From Siphlonurus alternatus (lineage: Eukaryota > Arthropoda > Insecta > Ephemeroptera > Siphlonuridae), in assembly GCA_949825025.1 (NCBI GenBank), contig OX463778.1, forward strand, positions 7,455,142-7,519,141: DNA of 64,000 nt, in the 5' to 3' direction. A program made the translations under genes and the position numbers. Numbering within the stretch: position 1 is the stretch's first letter; each line of letters starts with the position of its first letter. The notes beneath the pieces are model-generated. The model was not told where the DNA came from and made no database searches. It worked only from the letters and a program-made list of their open reading frames with translations. This document shows positions 44,439 through 55,709 of this stretch, one piece after another.

Positions 44439-45090
44439 AATTTAATGTTTTTGTAGATATAATATATAGGGTTGTTTTTAAATAAATTATGTATTAACTG
44501 AGGAATTTTTACATTTTTATTTTATAAATTCTACAAATCCAATAAAACACTCCAAGATTTATTAAGTTTTTCGTACATATATTTTTCTTTGGAAAAATTC
44601 AAGATCAACATACATAATTATTATACTGTTTGAATAATATGGGCTCAAGTAGTTCATTAGGGCCTGTAGGATTCAAACAGACTAGCTGAAGAGGTAATAC
44701 ATTAATTAAAATAACAAAAATAAACACGTGGAGTTGCTGCTAGGTAAAGTTTTTTTCTGGAATCAAAGAAGTCAATAATTAGAAACAAATCTTCTCTTAC
44801 CTTTATTTATTTTTTTTATTCTAGCACAAATAATTAAACAATTGACGTCAAAAAGACAGGTATGGACATGTGGTGGATTTTACCTGAGTGATTCTAAAAG
44901 TGTCATTGTTTTGATATCAGAACTTTTGCTAAAGTACACGTGTAGTTGAGTCACACTGATTCTATAGAGGCTGTTTTCAATGCCATCTCTTGGTGCTTTA
45001 TGAGGTCAATAATAAAGTATGATCACATTGGAATAAAAAATTCCAAAACTAAGAAAAGCAAAGGAACAAAAAGAAATATCAATGGGCTAC
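44439..45090. other. 3' flank, no further gene seen
   Basis: Contains the likely 3'UTR and polyadenylation signals of the small-TM gene; the rest is AT-rich without structure. Confidence 0.45.
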
Positions 45091-45445
45091 TTAAGGGTAA
45101 GGTAACGCCACCAATGTTAAAAAAAATCCCTCTCACAAAAATTCTGAAAAAAATTTAAAATGTTCTCCTCTACACCCCCTATCAGTAGCTTAAATATCAG
45201 GTATACAAATACGATCTAGTTTTTGAGTTATGAATTTTTAAAGTTGACCAATTTAACATGGGAGTTTCATTTCTCCATGTTAAAGTAGTCAACTTTAAAA
45301 TTTTATAACTCAAAAACTAGATCGTATTTGTATACCTGATATTTTAGGTACTGATAGGGGGTATAGAGGAGAACATTTTAAATTTTTTTCAGAATTTTTG
45401 TGAGAGGGATTTTTTTTAACATTGGTGGCGTTACCTTACCCTTAA
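45091..45445. mobile_element. piggyBac-like MITE family P, intact
   Basis: TTAAGGGTAAGGTAACGCC and its exact inverse at the right end. Inner arms: CTCCTCTACACCCCCTATCA, TATCAGGTATACAAATACGA and TCCATGTTAAAGTAGTCAAC. No coding capacity. Confidence 0.9.
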
Positions 45446-46167
45446 TTATTATTATAAAGAGGGGAAGCATTTTCTCTTTAATTGCTAAATGAATTTTTTT
45501 TTTTTTTTTATTTTTTGGATGCTACATATGACTTTTAGAGCATTACATTAGCATGGTTAGACACCTCATTTGTCCAAAATTGAAAAGTTATGTTTTCCTG
45601 GTTTTTGTGACATTTTTTGGAAAAGAAAAAAAAAATCAAAACTGGGAAATGTGGCAATTTTAACATCTCTGAACCAGATAATTTCGTCACATATTTTTTT
45701 ACTGTAAAAGTTAGGGGCAGTTTTTCCATATTTTTGTTGCAAACACATTTCTTTAATTTTTTTATTTGTGGTTAAATTCAAGTTATAGATGAATGGGTCA
45801 TTTTTTACTCAAAATGTTGTTATTTTGACATAATAAAAATTTTAACTGCGTATTACAAAAAATTCCCTAGCTGCAAAATGGGAAAAATAGTTTGTTTGCA
45901 ACTAGTATAGATTTAATTTTGTATAGACTGCAAGCTTTTTATGGTAGTATCTGAACATAGTTTTGGCAAATAATGTTAAGCCTACACCATACAGTTTGGT
46001 TTTCCAACAATAAAAATTTAGTTTTCCAATAATAAAAATTAAGTTCATCTGGAAAGGACTACAATGTTACAATTTATTTAAAACTTATAGACAAAAACCT
46101 TGTAAGGTATGCTTACAACAATTATTTGTCAGAAAATCTGTATTGTGAAAAACAGAGTCGTACGTAC

Positions 46168-46296
46168 CACTGTGTTGGGGGGTCATCCTTGAACTTTCCG
46201 TTGTAGAAGGGCATGTACTGCAGGACAACCCTCCAGTCAGTGAAGTACAAGAGGGTGAAGCCTCCGGTCGCGCCAAAGATTGACAGCGTGGGTATC
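46168..46296 (-). CDS. UQCR11: Ubiquinol-cytochrome c reductase 6.4 kDa subunit, exon
   Basis: Minus-strand internal exon between acceptor TGTTTTGCAG and donor GTACGT. It encodes IPTLSIFGATGGFTLLYF (membrane helix) then TDWRVVLQYMPFYNGKFKDD and PPTQ. The TDWR-x5-P-x-NGKFK block is the hallmark of complex III subunit 10 (UQCR11), a single-helix inner-membrane protein. The exon starts with the third base of a codon and ends with TG, so an A as first base of the next exon would create TGA immediately, giving a C-terminus of the usual length. The N-terminal exon (normally about 15-20 residues) was not located. Confidence 0.85.
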
Positions 46297-46404
46297 CTGC
46301 AAAACATTTGTCATGTCAGTCAAAGAAAATTTCAGCTTCAGGAAATTCAGTTAGCAGTTGGGGACTTCAATAGATTATCAACTTCCAGAAAAAAAAAATA
46401 ATGA

Positions 46405-46635
46405 ATGATTGCACAAATGGATAGAGGGTGCAAAAGTTATGCTACTCTGATTTTTTTCATATTTTTTAGAGAAGGGCAATTATTTTTAAAAATTATTGAA
46501 AGTACAGAGAGAGGTGTCAGTTCTTAATAAAAGGAGCTAGAAGACCTAAAAAGGGCATGGGTTCAAACCCAACCTCGGCAAAACTTTTTAGCAATACTTT
46601 TTAGCCTCAAAAAAAATCTGAAAAATCAGAGTACC
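46405..46635. mobile_element. Family A element, copy 9 (ends lost)
   Basis: AATGGATAGAGGGTGCAAAA, ATTGAAAGTACAGAGAGAGG, AGGGCATGGGTTCAAACCC and ACCTCGGCAAAACTTTTTAG in order. Lies in the intron or 5' flank of UQCR11. Confidence 0.65.
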
Positions 46636-46779
46636 TTAAAATACTGTAGTTATATAATAATGTTAAAAACTGCAAAGACATCCTATAATGTAGCTAATCA
46701 TTGAAGACAATTTTTTTATGAATGATCGTTCTTTGGCAGGACATATATGGGCCAACTAATGACTACCGATCATTCAGGA

Positions 46780-46780
<1 letters not shown>

Positions 46781-46815
<35 letters not shown>
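46781..46815. repeat. Poly-A tract
   Basis: Homopolymer A of about 35 bases. Confidence 0.9.
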
Positions 46816-46816
<1 letters not shown>

Positions 46817-47021
46817 CAGATGTAATGCAATATAGTCTTTAATTGCAAGTGAAAGTTTTAATTACATCTGGAAATTGCTGAAAATTACAATTTTCTCTAT
46901 ACCCCATATTGGGCCAAACCATAACAACTGGAAGGAGAAGTAATAATACTGTAATATGTAATTTCCAGCAATTCATCTCTAATAAACTCTTGCTTGAAAG
47001 TCATATATACTGTACATACGT

Positions 47022-47215
47022 AACTGTACCGAAGAGGTTTTAAAAAGTGTCTATACACAGCTTTATGGGTGACGTCATAAACGGCGTTTGGAATCAAGGC
47101 ATGAGTGAAAAGAGAAGCAGCATCGACTGAACTTCACTTCACAAATACAATACACATCTTTGCCGCTACGATGTTAACAACAAAACACTTTTTAAAACCT
47201 CTTCGGTACAGTGCG
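47022..47215. mobile_element. Foldback MITE (ACTGTACCGAAGAGG ends)
   Basis: ACTGTACCGAAGAGGTTTTA and AAAAGTGT at the left; ACACTTTTTAAAACCTCTTC and GGTACAGT at the right. It abuts the next element, family K. Confidence 0.65.
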
Positions 47216-47227
47216 ACTCTGTGACCC

Positions 47228-47475
47228 TACAGAGACCTCCGTGTCTTATAGCCACGTATTTGATCAGATCTTCACTGTAACTGAGAGTGGCGGCGCTGCT
47301 AATTAAAATGTTCGGCACTGCCCGGTTCTTGCTGGCTAAAATTGCCTGCGCAGCCAGCGAGAACCGGGCCGTGCCGCTGCAATTCAGTGGCGCCGCCACT
47401 CTCAGTTACAGTGAAGCTCGGCCAAGCTGGTCAAATTTCTGACCATTAAGACACAGCTAGAGGTCTGCCTCTGAG
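47228..47475. mobile_element. MITE family K, copy 1
   Basis: ACCCTACAGAGACCTCCGTG start. Arms ACTGTAACTGAGAGTGGCGG and CGGCACTGCCCGGTTCT return inverted as AGAACCGGGCCGTGCCG and CCGCCACTCTCAGTTACAGT. Notably GC-rich for the region. Confidence 0.75.
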
Positions 47476-48005
47476 AGCAACTTGCATTGTGTGAATATAT
47501 AGAAAGCAGTTCACAATTTAGACCATCCCGATTTGATCTGTCCCTATATAGGCCATGCAGTGGCCGGTTCACACAACTATACATACATTGTGCATAAAAT
47601 ATGTAAGTATATGGAGTGATAAGCTTATAAGCTTTAATGATAAAAAAAACATTGATCCTAAAAACGTGTGAGTATATGCATTTTGCCGGTAGACAAGAAT
47701 AGGTTTTAAATTTGGGCAATGACCTCCATTGAGTTGAAGGTGATAAAATCGACATTATAGGCTACTAAACCCACCATTGTCCAGCTTGCTCGATGTGTTT
47801 CTTGCCAATCATCCGTAAGGGCCCTGGAAGAGCAAATTTCGCCGCTGCACCGCTCATTATTTAGCAGAAATTCAAGAATCTTCTCAAAAATCCGTCTGCT
47901 AGAGTAGACCACAGCTGATAAGGGGGAGAAAGGGGGGAGTGGAAAAATTGACAGTAGAAATCATAAATAGCGCCAAATTTTGATGAAATTTTTAAATGTA
48001 TTTTC
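47476..48005. other. Intergenic stretch, no gene supported
   Basis: Minus-strand frames of 117 and 68 codons cross it but lack domain features or matched splice sites. Confidence 0.35.
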
Positions 48006-48318
48006 ACAGAGACCTCCGTGTCTTATGGCCAGAAATTTGACCAGCTTGGCCAAACTTCACTATAACTGAGAGTGGCGGCGCCACTGAATCGCACATAGAG
48101 TTAATATATTATACAAAAAATATTAACTATATGGAATCGCAGCAGCACGGCCCGGTTCTCACTGCATGGCTGGCGGGCAATATATATTTATATATTAGTC
48201 ATGGCAGATCGAAAGAACCGGGCCGTGCGGAACATTTAGCAGTGCCGCCACTCGAGTTACAGTGAAGCTCTGATCAAATCCCTGGCCATATAAGTCACGG
48301 AAGTCTCTGTAGGGTCTC
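48006..48318. mobile_element. MITE family K, copy 2
   Basis: CAGAGACCTCCGTGTCTTAT to ACGGAAGTCTCTGTAGGGTC, with ACTGAGAGTGGCGGCGCC, GCACGGCCCGGTTCTCAC and their inverses. The centre has expanded AT-rich arms. Confidence 0.75.
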
Positions 48319-48358
48319 TGGTATTTTCAGAAAAACCTGATATTTTTCTACAAAAAGG

Positions 48359-48713
48359 TTAAGGGTAAGGTAACGCCACCAATGTTAAAAAAAATCCCTC
48401 TCACAAAAATTCTGAAAAAAATTTAAAATGTTCTCCTCTATACCCCCTATCAGTACCTAAAATATCAGGTATACAAATACGATCTAGTTTTTGAGTTATA
48501 AATTTTTAAAGTTGACTACTTTAACATGGAGAAATGAAACTCCCATGTTAAATTGGTCAACTTTAAAAATTCATAACTCAAAAACTAGATCGTATTTGTA
48601 TACCTGATATTTTAGCTACTGATAGGGGGTGTAGAGGAGAACATTTTAAATTTTTTTCAGAATTTTTGTGAGAGGGATTTTTTTTAACATTGGTGGCGTT
48701 ACCTTACCCTTAA
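48359..48713. mobile_element. piggyBac-like MITE family P, intact
   Basis: TTAAGGGTAAGGTAACGCC to GGCGTTACCTTACCCTTAA. Nearly identical to 45091-45445 but with the central arm (TTCATTTCTCCATG) inverted, as expected for a palindrome. Confidence 0.9.
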
Positions 48714-49857
48714 ATAAAGCTGCTGTTACACTATTAGAAAGTATTAATTAAATGGAAGTTGCAATTTTTCATAAATAATTGTTAACAGTAATAGTCGTTA
48801 TGCATTGGAATCCAGAGACTAGATAATCATAGGAAAGAACAAAGTCCAACAAAGAGTTAATTATCAGATATAAATAAAAAAAAATGTTAAATAATATAAT
48901 TATCCTTGAAATTTGTGTTGAAAATACAATATGCAAGAGTAGACGAAATTCAAGAAAGAAAAAAGTTTATTTCTTTTAATTCTCAAATATAAAAAGTCCT
49001 TTAAAATTTCAAAATACAAATATGACATCATTTTTAGTAACCATGCAATAGCATGTTGGTTAGTACTTTTTAAATTTCACTCTCAGCTAGCTAGGAGTCT
49101 CGAAAGATAATTAAAAAAATGTAAAACCTGGAGAGCTACATATTGCAATAAAAACACGTCAGTTCAATTAAATTGTTTTTATTTTGTGCCAACTGACCAA
49201 GATCAAATTAAAAAAAAAGGGCTGATATAATTAAAATGCCCTTAATTAATGAGCTCTGAATTTGTAGCAAGCAAACTCGTGACACAAAAAAACACTTAGG
49301 CCTATAAGTTAATGAGACAAAACTTAATTATACTGGATTCAAGCAATAAAGCACAAATATATGCATGTTTTTCTCAGTGGATAATTTGACAATTATTACC
49401 TCTATTAACAGGTGCACAATACTTTAAAATAATGAAGCAATAAAATTAAATTCAAGCAAGTTTTAAATATATATTTTTTTTTAATTTCCGTGTAGCAATA
49501 AATAATTTATTAATAAAAAATTACATCCTGTATCAAAATGAGAAAAACATTAATATTCTGTGACATTTAAAGGGACATATTTGAATCTATCACTTAATAA
49601 TAATATATTTCTGATATTATTTGTAACAATTTTAAACAACATTATAACTTAACAATATATATTACCAAGACTGATTAGCCGGGAATCTGCTCACAGCAAT
49701 ACCACATCTATATAACAGTATTGCACTAGTTTCAGTATTTTGTGGTATTGCTACCAGCACCCAACATTACAAATGAAAGTATATATTTTTATTGCAACAA
49801 TGATTTTATATGTCTAGCATTCTTTTGCACTCTCAAAAATTGAGAATTTTGTTGCTG
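48714..49857. other. AT-rich intergenic stretch
   Basis: No exon or repeat family supported. Confidence 0.4.
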
Positions 49858-49998
49858 CTATATCATGTCTTTCGTTTGGAATAATGAGCTATCTGCTATA
49901 TCAGGTGAGGTTAACAATGAACTTTATTAATTTTACAATTGAAGCCAATTGCACTCACCTGTTATAGCAGATAACTCATTTTCGGGACAAAGGGCATT
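49858..49998. mobile_element. MITE family L, copy 1
   Basis: GTCTTTCGTTTGGAATAATG and AGCTATCTGCTATATCAGGT face ACCTGTTATAGCAGATAACT and CATTTTCGGGACAAAGGGC. Related to 60205-60330. Confidence 0.6.
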
Positions 49999-51216
49999 AA
50001 AATGTCTCAAACGCTTCAACAAAATACATACGGTATAGATTTTTCTGAAGTCACATAAGAAATAGCTCAATTTCAATTTAATTTCAAATATATTTTATTT
50101 AAAAAAAAAAAAAAAAAAAAAAAATTGTCAAAATTGAAAATTTTCCCTTGTCAAAAAATGGCAATAGCATTTATGTATTCAACCTCTGGAACAATACATT
50201 GACGACACTGTATTCAGGAAATTTTCTTGGCTGACAACTATACCTTGCAATAAAAATATATACTTACATGTTGTTCATTGCATATTACAACAAGATTGCT
50301 TATAATTACGTAGTAATAAATTCAAAATACATTAATGTTAACATAACATTTTATACTTACAATATATAATAGGAAATAATCAATTATTATTAATGTTCCC
50401 TAGTTAAAAATGCATTGCAAACCATCAGGCTTTTGACATTTAAACACATTAATTATTCTAAAACAAAAAAAGCATACAATAGTCTCAAATATATTATTTC
50501 TTATAACAATTAAAGCAGTGTTAGTATAAATTAATGGAAATGCAGTTGTCACAACTTATTTTCTCCTTTAAAGCACATAAAGGTACATAAAAACTAAAGA
50601 AATACATTTTTTAAATTCTAAAAAGTACAAGCAGTACTATTACTAAAGCTAAATTAATTAATTACTATAAGAAAAAATGCTACCTAGGAATTAGCTTGCA
50701 AGTGTTAAATTTTAGGATTTAGAAATATGTATAGAAGAAAAGTAACAATATTAGACACAAATTTAATTTAAATATCTATTTTGTGCAATTCTAATTACAT
50801 TTAATTTAGCCAATTTTAAAAAAATTAAATATTTATATTGCTTCGTAAAGCAAAACACGATTGTATACAGGCCTACAAAGTACGTGAATATTTGCACAGA
50901 TGAACTTATTTTGTTTTTGGGAACTTCTTATAATATAATACACATTTGAGTCTGTTTAATGAGATGAAGTGAAAATTTAAAGATGTTTTAAAGCCACCAT
51001 CTATCATGGAAAGTCATAAAAAAAAATAATAATAAAAATACAGATTATTATCTAGAAAAAAAGAGGCAGTCAACTTTCTTCATTACAATAGAACAAACAA
51101 TGGAGGAAAAAATTAATTTATGGTTACCTAATCAACACTTTCTACACATTTGAGCTGGATTGCAACATCTAATTAAACAAATGGTTTTATAAACTATAAC
51201 ACTGCCTTTTAATATA
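49999..51216. other. AT-rich intergenic stretch
   Basis: Includes a poly-A run at 50099-50124. Nothing else supported. Confidence 0.4.
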
Positions 51217-51392
51217 CAGTAAAAACTTATTATTACACAACTTGTTGTTAGGTAAAACTTGATTTTGAGTAAAGGAGATTGCGGTCCCATAAAAATAATT
51301 TACATTACAGGTATAGGAAAAACTTAATATACAGTAACTTGATATAAGATAAATCTAATTTACTTTATGTAATAACAAGTATTTACTGTATT
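51217..51392. mobile_element. CAGTAAAAACTT foldback (Tc1/pogo-like ends)
   Basis: ATACAGTAAAAACTTATTAT at the left and ATAACAAGTATTTACTGTAT at the right; TA on both sides. Interior arms include CATTACAGGTATAGGAAAAA. Same ends as the outer element at 54172-54933. Confidence 0.65.
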
Positions 51393-51506
51393 AATCCATT
51401 TTCAAGCTATATTTTTAATTGGATATTAACTCTTTTTACCATTGAAACTATAAAGCACAACCAAATACATTATAACTGGCATCTCCACTGTGTGTCGCAT
51501 TTAGGC

Positions 51507-51715
51507 TTGTCGCAAACAGAATCACATGATTTCGCAGCGTATGATAAAAAAAATAAGAACCTATGCGATCAGCTCTGGGCGCACACACAGCTTTGTATCG
51601 TATGCTGTCATATGATAAGAAATTTAGAACCGGTTCTAAATGAGAAACGTACGATCGTAAGCTTATGATCGTAGAAAAAAGCAAAATCATGCAATCCTGT
51701 CAGCGACCGGCCTTA
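51507..51715. mobile_element. TTAA-type MITE family D, copy 2
   Basis: TTAGGCTTGTCGCAAACAGA to GTCAGCGACCGGCCTTAA. Contains ATTTAGAACCGGTTCTAAAT and TTCGCAGCGTATGATAAA as in 23190-23410, in the opposite orientation. Confidence 0.7.
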
Positions 51716-52194
51716 ATTAGGTTTTCCTCGTGTTTGTGATGACCTCCATCATTGGTTGACAGTTCCAACAAAAGATCTAACTGGTCTAACTTCCAAGCAT
51801 TTTCGACCACAACCTAAGTAAATATGAGAGTCACAAAAATAAAGAACTTGCCAGAAAAGGTACTTATTCAAATTCAGACTGTCTCAAAAAATGTGTATTT
51901 TACATCCCAACAAGTTCCCATTATCTGCCGATACTGACGCACTGTGTGACACTGCATACTTGAAAGCCCTTGATTTCAAGGAAAATAGAGACGAGGAAAA
52001 TTCATGTTTAACCACAGTACTTGTATTTTATAATTTCTATAACATCAACGTGTATTTTAAATGCTGATTGGCAAGCTATAGGTAGGGAGCATTTACTACA
52101 AGTTCTTGGCTGATTTGGCAGACTTTTTCATCTACCAACATGTTTTTTTCATGTTCTAAACATTCCTCGGCTCTACTTTTCTTGCCTCTATAGA

Positions 52195-52507
52195 GTATAG
52201 ACTTCAAAAATTTTTACTGCAAAAATGGATAGAGGGTGCAAAGTTATGCCACTCCGATTTTTGTTTTTTTTCAGATTTTTTTTAAAGACCAGGAAGTATT
52301 GCTAAAAAGGTTCGACGAGGTCTAGTTTGAACCCATGCCCCTTTCAGCTAGATCTTATCCTGTCATTAAGAGAGGTGTCACTATTTCTGTATTTTCAATA
52401 ATTTTTTTAAAAATAATTCCCCGAGTCTAAAAAATCTGAAAAAAATCAGAGTAGCATAGCTTTGCACCCTCTATCTCTGCAATAACAAATTTTGAGGTCA
52501 CTACTCC
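52195..52507. mobile_element. Family A foldback element, copy 10
   Basis: ATAGAGTATAGACTTCAAAA start, ATGGATAGAGGGTGCAAAGT, core TTCGACGAGGTCTAGTTTGA and TTAAGAGAGGTGTCAC, end TTTTGAGGTCACTACTCC. It ends only about 20 bp from the stop codon of the coiled-coil gene, so it lies in its 3'UTR or flank. Confidence 0.75.
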
Positions 52508-52527
52508 ATTCCACCTTTGACTGAGAC

Positions 52528-52715
52528 TCAGACGCTGGCCGCTGGTTTGGCGGGGGGAGGAGCGGCCTGAGCGACCCCCTCATCTTCCTGAATAGCGTGC
52601 GCCATCAAGTCGACACTGTCGACATTGTCTTCGGGAATGTTGTTGCCGTCATTGTCATCATTGTTCTTGTCAAAACGCTCGTCTTCCGCGTCCAGTGGCT
52701 CGTTGGCGTTGAGAT
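52528..52715 (-). CDS. Coiled-coil/acidic-tail protein, last exon
   Basis: Minus strand, acceptor TTTCGTTACAG; AT joins the G left by the previous exon to give Asp. It encodes DLNANEPLDAEDERFDKNN, a very Asp/Asn-rich stretch, DSVDLMAHAIQEDEG and an Ala/Pro tail (APPPAKPAASV) before TGA. A strongly acidic disordered C-terminus after a coiled coil is the layout of the Golgi membrane proteins GOLM1 and GOLM2 (CASC4); no sequence signature proves it. Confidence 0.75.
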
Positions 52716-53121
52716 CTGTAACGAAATCGAGGCAACGTCAAACAAGGGCTATATAGAGAGACCCATTTTCAGCTTATGGAGGCCAAATTCTAATTGACTT
52801 AAAAAAAAACTTTTTGTTAAAAAAACTTCCTATTGGCTAAAAAGGAGTTTTTTACTTGTAGTTTCCAAATTTCAACTTTCAATTTTTTTTTTTTGTAATG
52901 GACGGGAGTGATTATTTTTTATTTATTCATTTTGAACTTTTAATTGAATTAAATGAATTTAATGAATTGAATATTCATTAAATGCTTTTACTTTATTCAA
53001 TAGAGGATTAGCCCTGTGTCAAACCAAGCTTGCTTTATATGGGAATGCCATCAATGGATAGAGTTCTCTTTTATTGGAGGAGAATACATAGAACTGATCA
53101 ATGTGAACAAACTGATTTTTA

Positions 53122-53514
53122 TTAAGGTAGAGATAACGTCGAACAGCTGTTCGACATAATCCTCTTTGATTAACATGTAAACCTTAGCAAATTGACAAAA
53201 ATTCTGAAATTTTTTTGAGAGGTAGATATTAGTGCCTAAAAGCCATAGCAAAAGTTTCAAAAACATTGAACGAGCCGATTTTTTTAAATTAATTGTTTAG
53301 TTTGGCTCTCCATGGGAAAGCCCTATGCTGAAAATTAAAAAAATTAATTAAAAAAAATCGGCTCGTTAAATCGTTTTGAAATTTTTTTTATGGCTTTTAG
53401 GCACTAATATCTGCCTCTCAAAAAAATTTCAGAATTTTTGTCAATTTGCTAAGGTTTACATGTTAATCAAAGGGCATTACGTCGATCAGCTGTTCGGCGT
53501 TATCTCTACCTTAA
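53122..53514. mobile_element. TTAA element family G, intact
   Basis: TTAAGGTAGAGATAACGTCG to GGCGTTATCTCTACCTTAA. Arms carry GAACAGCTGTTCG, GATTAACATGTAAACCTTAG and GGAAAGCCCTATGC. Internal TTAA in GTTAATCAAAGG is the site used by inserts in the copy at 20494. Lies in an intron of the coiled-coil gene. Confidence 0.85.
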
Positions 53515-53636
53515 TCTAGAGGAAATTAGACCCCCAATTTTCTCCATGATTATCCATGGTTAGATTCAATGAAGTAGCATGTTGCTATTACTGCTATGCA
53601 CTGGCGAACACAAAATTACAATGGATAACCTGCATG

Positions 53637-53639
<3 letters not shown>

Positions 53640-53667
<28 letters not shown>
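53640..53667. repeat. Poly-T tract
   Basis: Homopolymer T of about 28 bases, within an otherwise featureless intron segment (53520-54165). Confidence 0.85.
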
Positions 53668-54338
53668 GGACAGAGCACTATGTGTTGTTATATGTTGTTG
53701 TAACCTCTGATCAATTAATCAGCATCAAGTAAAAAAAAAAAAAAAAATATTTTTATCAAGATCACAAAAATTTGTAACATTGCAATGATAAGCAAGTGTG
53801 TAGTCATTTATATTAAGAAAATAAACAAGACAAATCAAGTTGGAGACAGGAAGAAATTCTAAATAAATGATTAAGCTGTAAAGCACTAACAATTTTATGT
53901 ATTTTTAGTACTTTTAAGCAGTAATATCACAAAACTATATTAGCCTTGCAATACATGTATGTTGCATCATACTAATTTGTTTTACAAACTCCGTACTTCT
54001 TACCTGTATTTCTTTTAATTGTTATTTTCCTTGATGATTTTAGCACTATCAATTTAGAAAAAAACATATCAGATCTTCTTAAATTACTAACAAAGCAAAA
54101 GAAATTGATGCATGATTATTTTAATGGCAATAAAATTAATGTTTATGATGTCAGGTGAAAGAAAATAATTACAGTAAAAATTTGTTATTACGTAAAGTCA
54201 AGGGACCCAGGAAATTGGGTTTACCTTATATCGAGTTTACCTTACATCAAGTTTTTCCTATACCTGCAATACTAATTAATTTCTACGGGACCTTTACTCC
54301 GTTACTAAATATTGAGTTTTTACCTCATAACAAGTTAC

Positions 54339-54917
54339 TTAAAGTAGAGTGAGCGAAAAATTGACCGATGGTAAAGCTCATTCTCTTGCATGTAAAAAGT
54401 TACTTTGGAGCACCATAAATAAGCATCTGAAATCAGCTGAGACCGTCCTTCGTAAAAATTCTGAGCATTTGGGTCTAAAAGTCGATGACTTCGTCCATCT
54501 ACTCCATGCTAACGCTCGAAAAACGTGGCTTCTTTTTTATTCGAACTTTAATTTCTTTCGCAATCTCCCGTAAAATGTGTTTAAAAAATATTCTAAGATA
54601 GAACATATTATGGTGAATCAGAAAGTGTCATAACCTTTATTAGCCCTTCATAAAAATTTTGAGAAAATTCTGATACAATACCAAAATCCGAGGCAAATTT
54701 TCATTTCAAATGTTGCGGTCTAAGGGTTAACAGCTGACTGGATCAACGGGATCAACAACACTATATAACTTCAGCAGATGCTGGTATTGCGCAACTTGCA
54801 TAAATTTCTACTGCGCAGCTTTTGAGGAGCCGACGTAACTTTTTCGTATGCACATATATAGTGCGTGACGTCATTCCCGTCATGCACTGCGCACTCAACT
54901 CACTGACTCCTCTTTAA
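54339..54917 (+). mobile_element. TTAA element (family J-like ends) with internal ORF
   Basis: TTAAAGTAGAGTGAGCGA at the left resembles family J; the right end reads inverted as TTAAAGAGGAGTCAGTGAG, a diverged match. Unlike the other TTAA elements it is not a foldback and carries an open frame (54349-54573). Confidence 0.55.
54355..54573 (+). pseudogene. Open frame inside the TTAA element
   Basis: About 70 codons: KLTDGKAHSLACKKLLWSTI, NKHLKSAETVLRKNSEHLG, LKVDDFVHLLHANARKTW, then a stop. Ordinary amino-acid composition, unlike the low-complexity frames nearby. No ATG in good context. It may be a transposase remnant or a captured host exon; I do not recognise it. Confidence 0.3.
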
Positions 54918-55129
54918 TAACAAGTTTTTACTGTATATCTACATATTTTGTCCAAAATTGTATGTTTCTTTAATTAATACTGTATGTAGTTATTATCAAC
55001 ATTACATGCAGGTCAAAATACTAAATTTTTTATGTCCCCTTTTGATTAAAATTATAAAGTCAGATTACCAATAAAGACCAACCTCATTAAAGCTGAGGTC
55101 AATGATTAAATAAAATAGGTTTGGAAGGA

Positions 55130-55575
55130 ATTCTCATAGAAGTTCAGTAGCCAGTCCAATGGAACCAGCTCGTTGTCAGGAGTCTATTGAACTAGCTACT
55201 GAACCTTCTTTGATGACACTTTCTTTGTTATCCATGGAAAGAATTGTCATAGAAGGTTCAGTAGCAAGTTCAATGGAACCAGCTCATCGTCAGGAGTCCA
55301 TTGAACTGGCTACTGAACCTTCTTTGATGACTCTTTGTTATCCATGGAAGGAATTGTCATAGAAGGTTCAGTAGCCAGTCCAATGGAACCAGCTCGTTGT
55401 CAGGAGTCTATTGAACTTGCTACTGAACCTTCTATGATGACTCTTTGTTATCCATGGAAGGAATTGTCATAGAAGGTTCAGTATCCAGTCCAATGGAACC
55501 AGCTCGTCGCCAGGAATCTATTGCACTGTCTACTGAACCTTCTACGATGACTCCTTCCATACAACTCCCCCTGTC
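55130..55575. repeat. 110-114 bp satellite array with hairpin units, array 1
   Basis: Four units spaced 114, 110 and 110 bp, counted at GGAACCAGCTC. Each unit has AGAAGGTTCAGTAGCCAGT and its inverse ACTGGCTACTGAACCTTCT around a short loop, so every unit can form a stem of about 25 bp. Between them lies TGTTATCCATGGAAGGAATT. Intronic to the coiled-coil gene, directly next to exon 55602-55709. The non-multiple-of-three spacing argues against coding. Confidence 0.85.
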
Positions 55576-55601
55576 ACCAAGATGATCCCACTCCTACGTA
55601 C

Positions 55602-55709
55602 CGTCTCCCCTCTCTTTGGCGTTATCCTCGTCTCGTTCGTCCTGGTTGAGATCGGCGGCAGGCTTAGCTGCTACTTTAGGTTTGGTGCCAGCGGCCTCTG
55701 AAGGTTTGC
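55602..55709 (-). CDS. Coiled-coil/acidic-tail protein, fourth visible exon
   Basis: Acceptor TTTTGACTCAG, donor GTACGT. With G from the preceding exon it encodes GKPSEAAGTKPKVAAKPA then ADLNQDERDEDNAKERGD, and leaves G for the next exon. Low-complexity Ala/Lys/Pro then acidic: a disordered linker leading to the acidic tail. Confidence 0.75.

Larger units (their letters stand above)
54172..54933. mobile_element. CAGTAAAAATTTGTTATTA element, interrupted
   Basis: CAGTAAAAATTTGTTATTA at the left and TAATAACAAGTTTTTACTG at the right, TA on both sides (Tc1/pogo-type). A TTAA element (54339-54917) has entered its right arm, leaving only 16 bp of it intact beyond. Confidence 0.7.

Noticed and set aside
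47166..47399. Minus-strand 77-codon frame as a UQCR11 first exon
   Set aside because: It runs over the palindromic arms of MITE family K and lacks the expected N-terminal pattern and donor.
55130..55575. CRISPR-like array
   Set aside because: Units are contiguous 110-114 bp satellites without unique spacers, in an intron of a eukaryotic gene.
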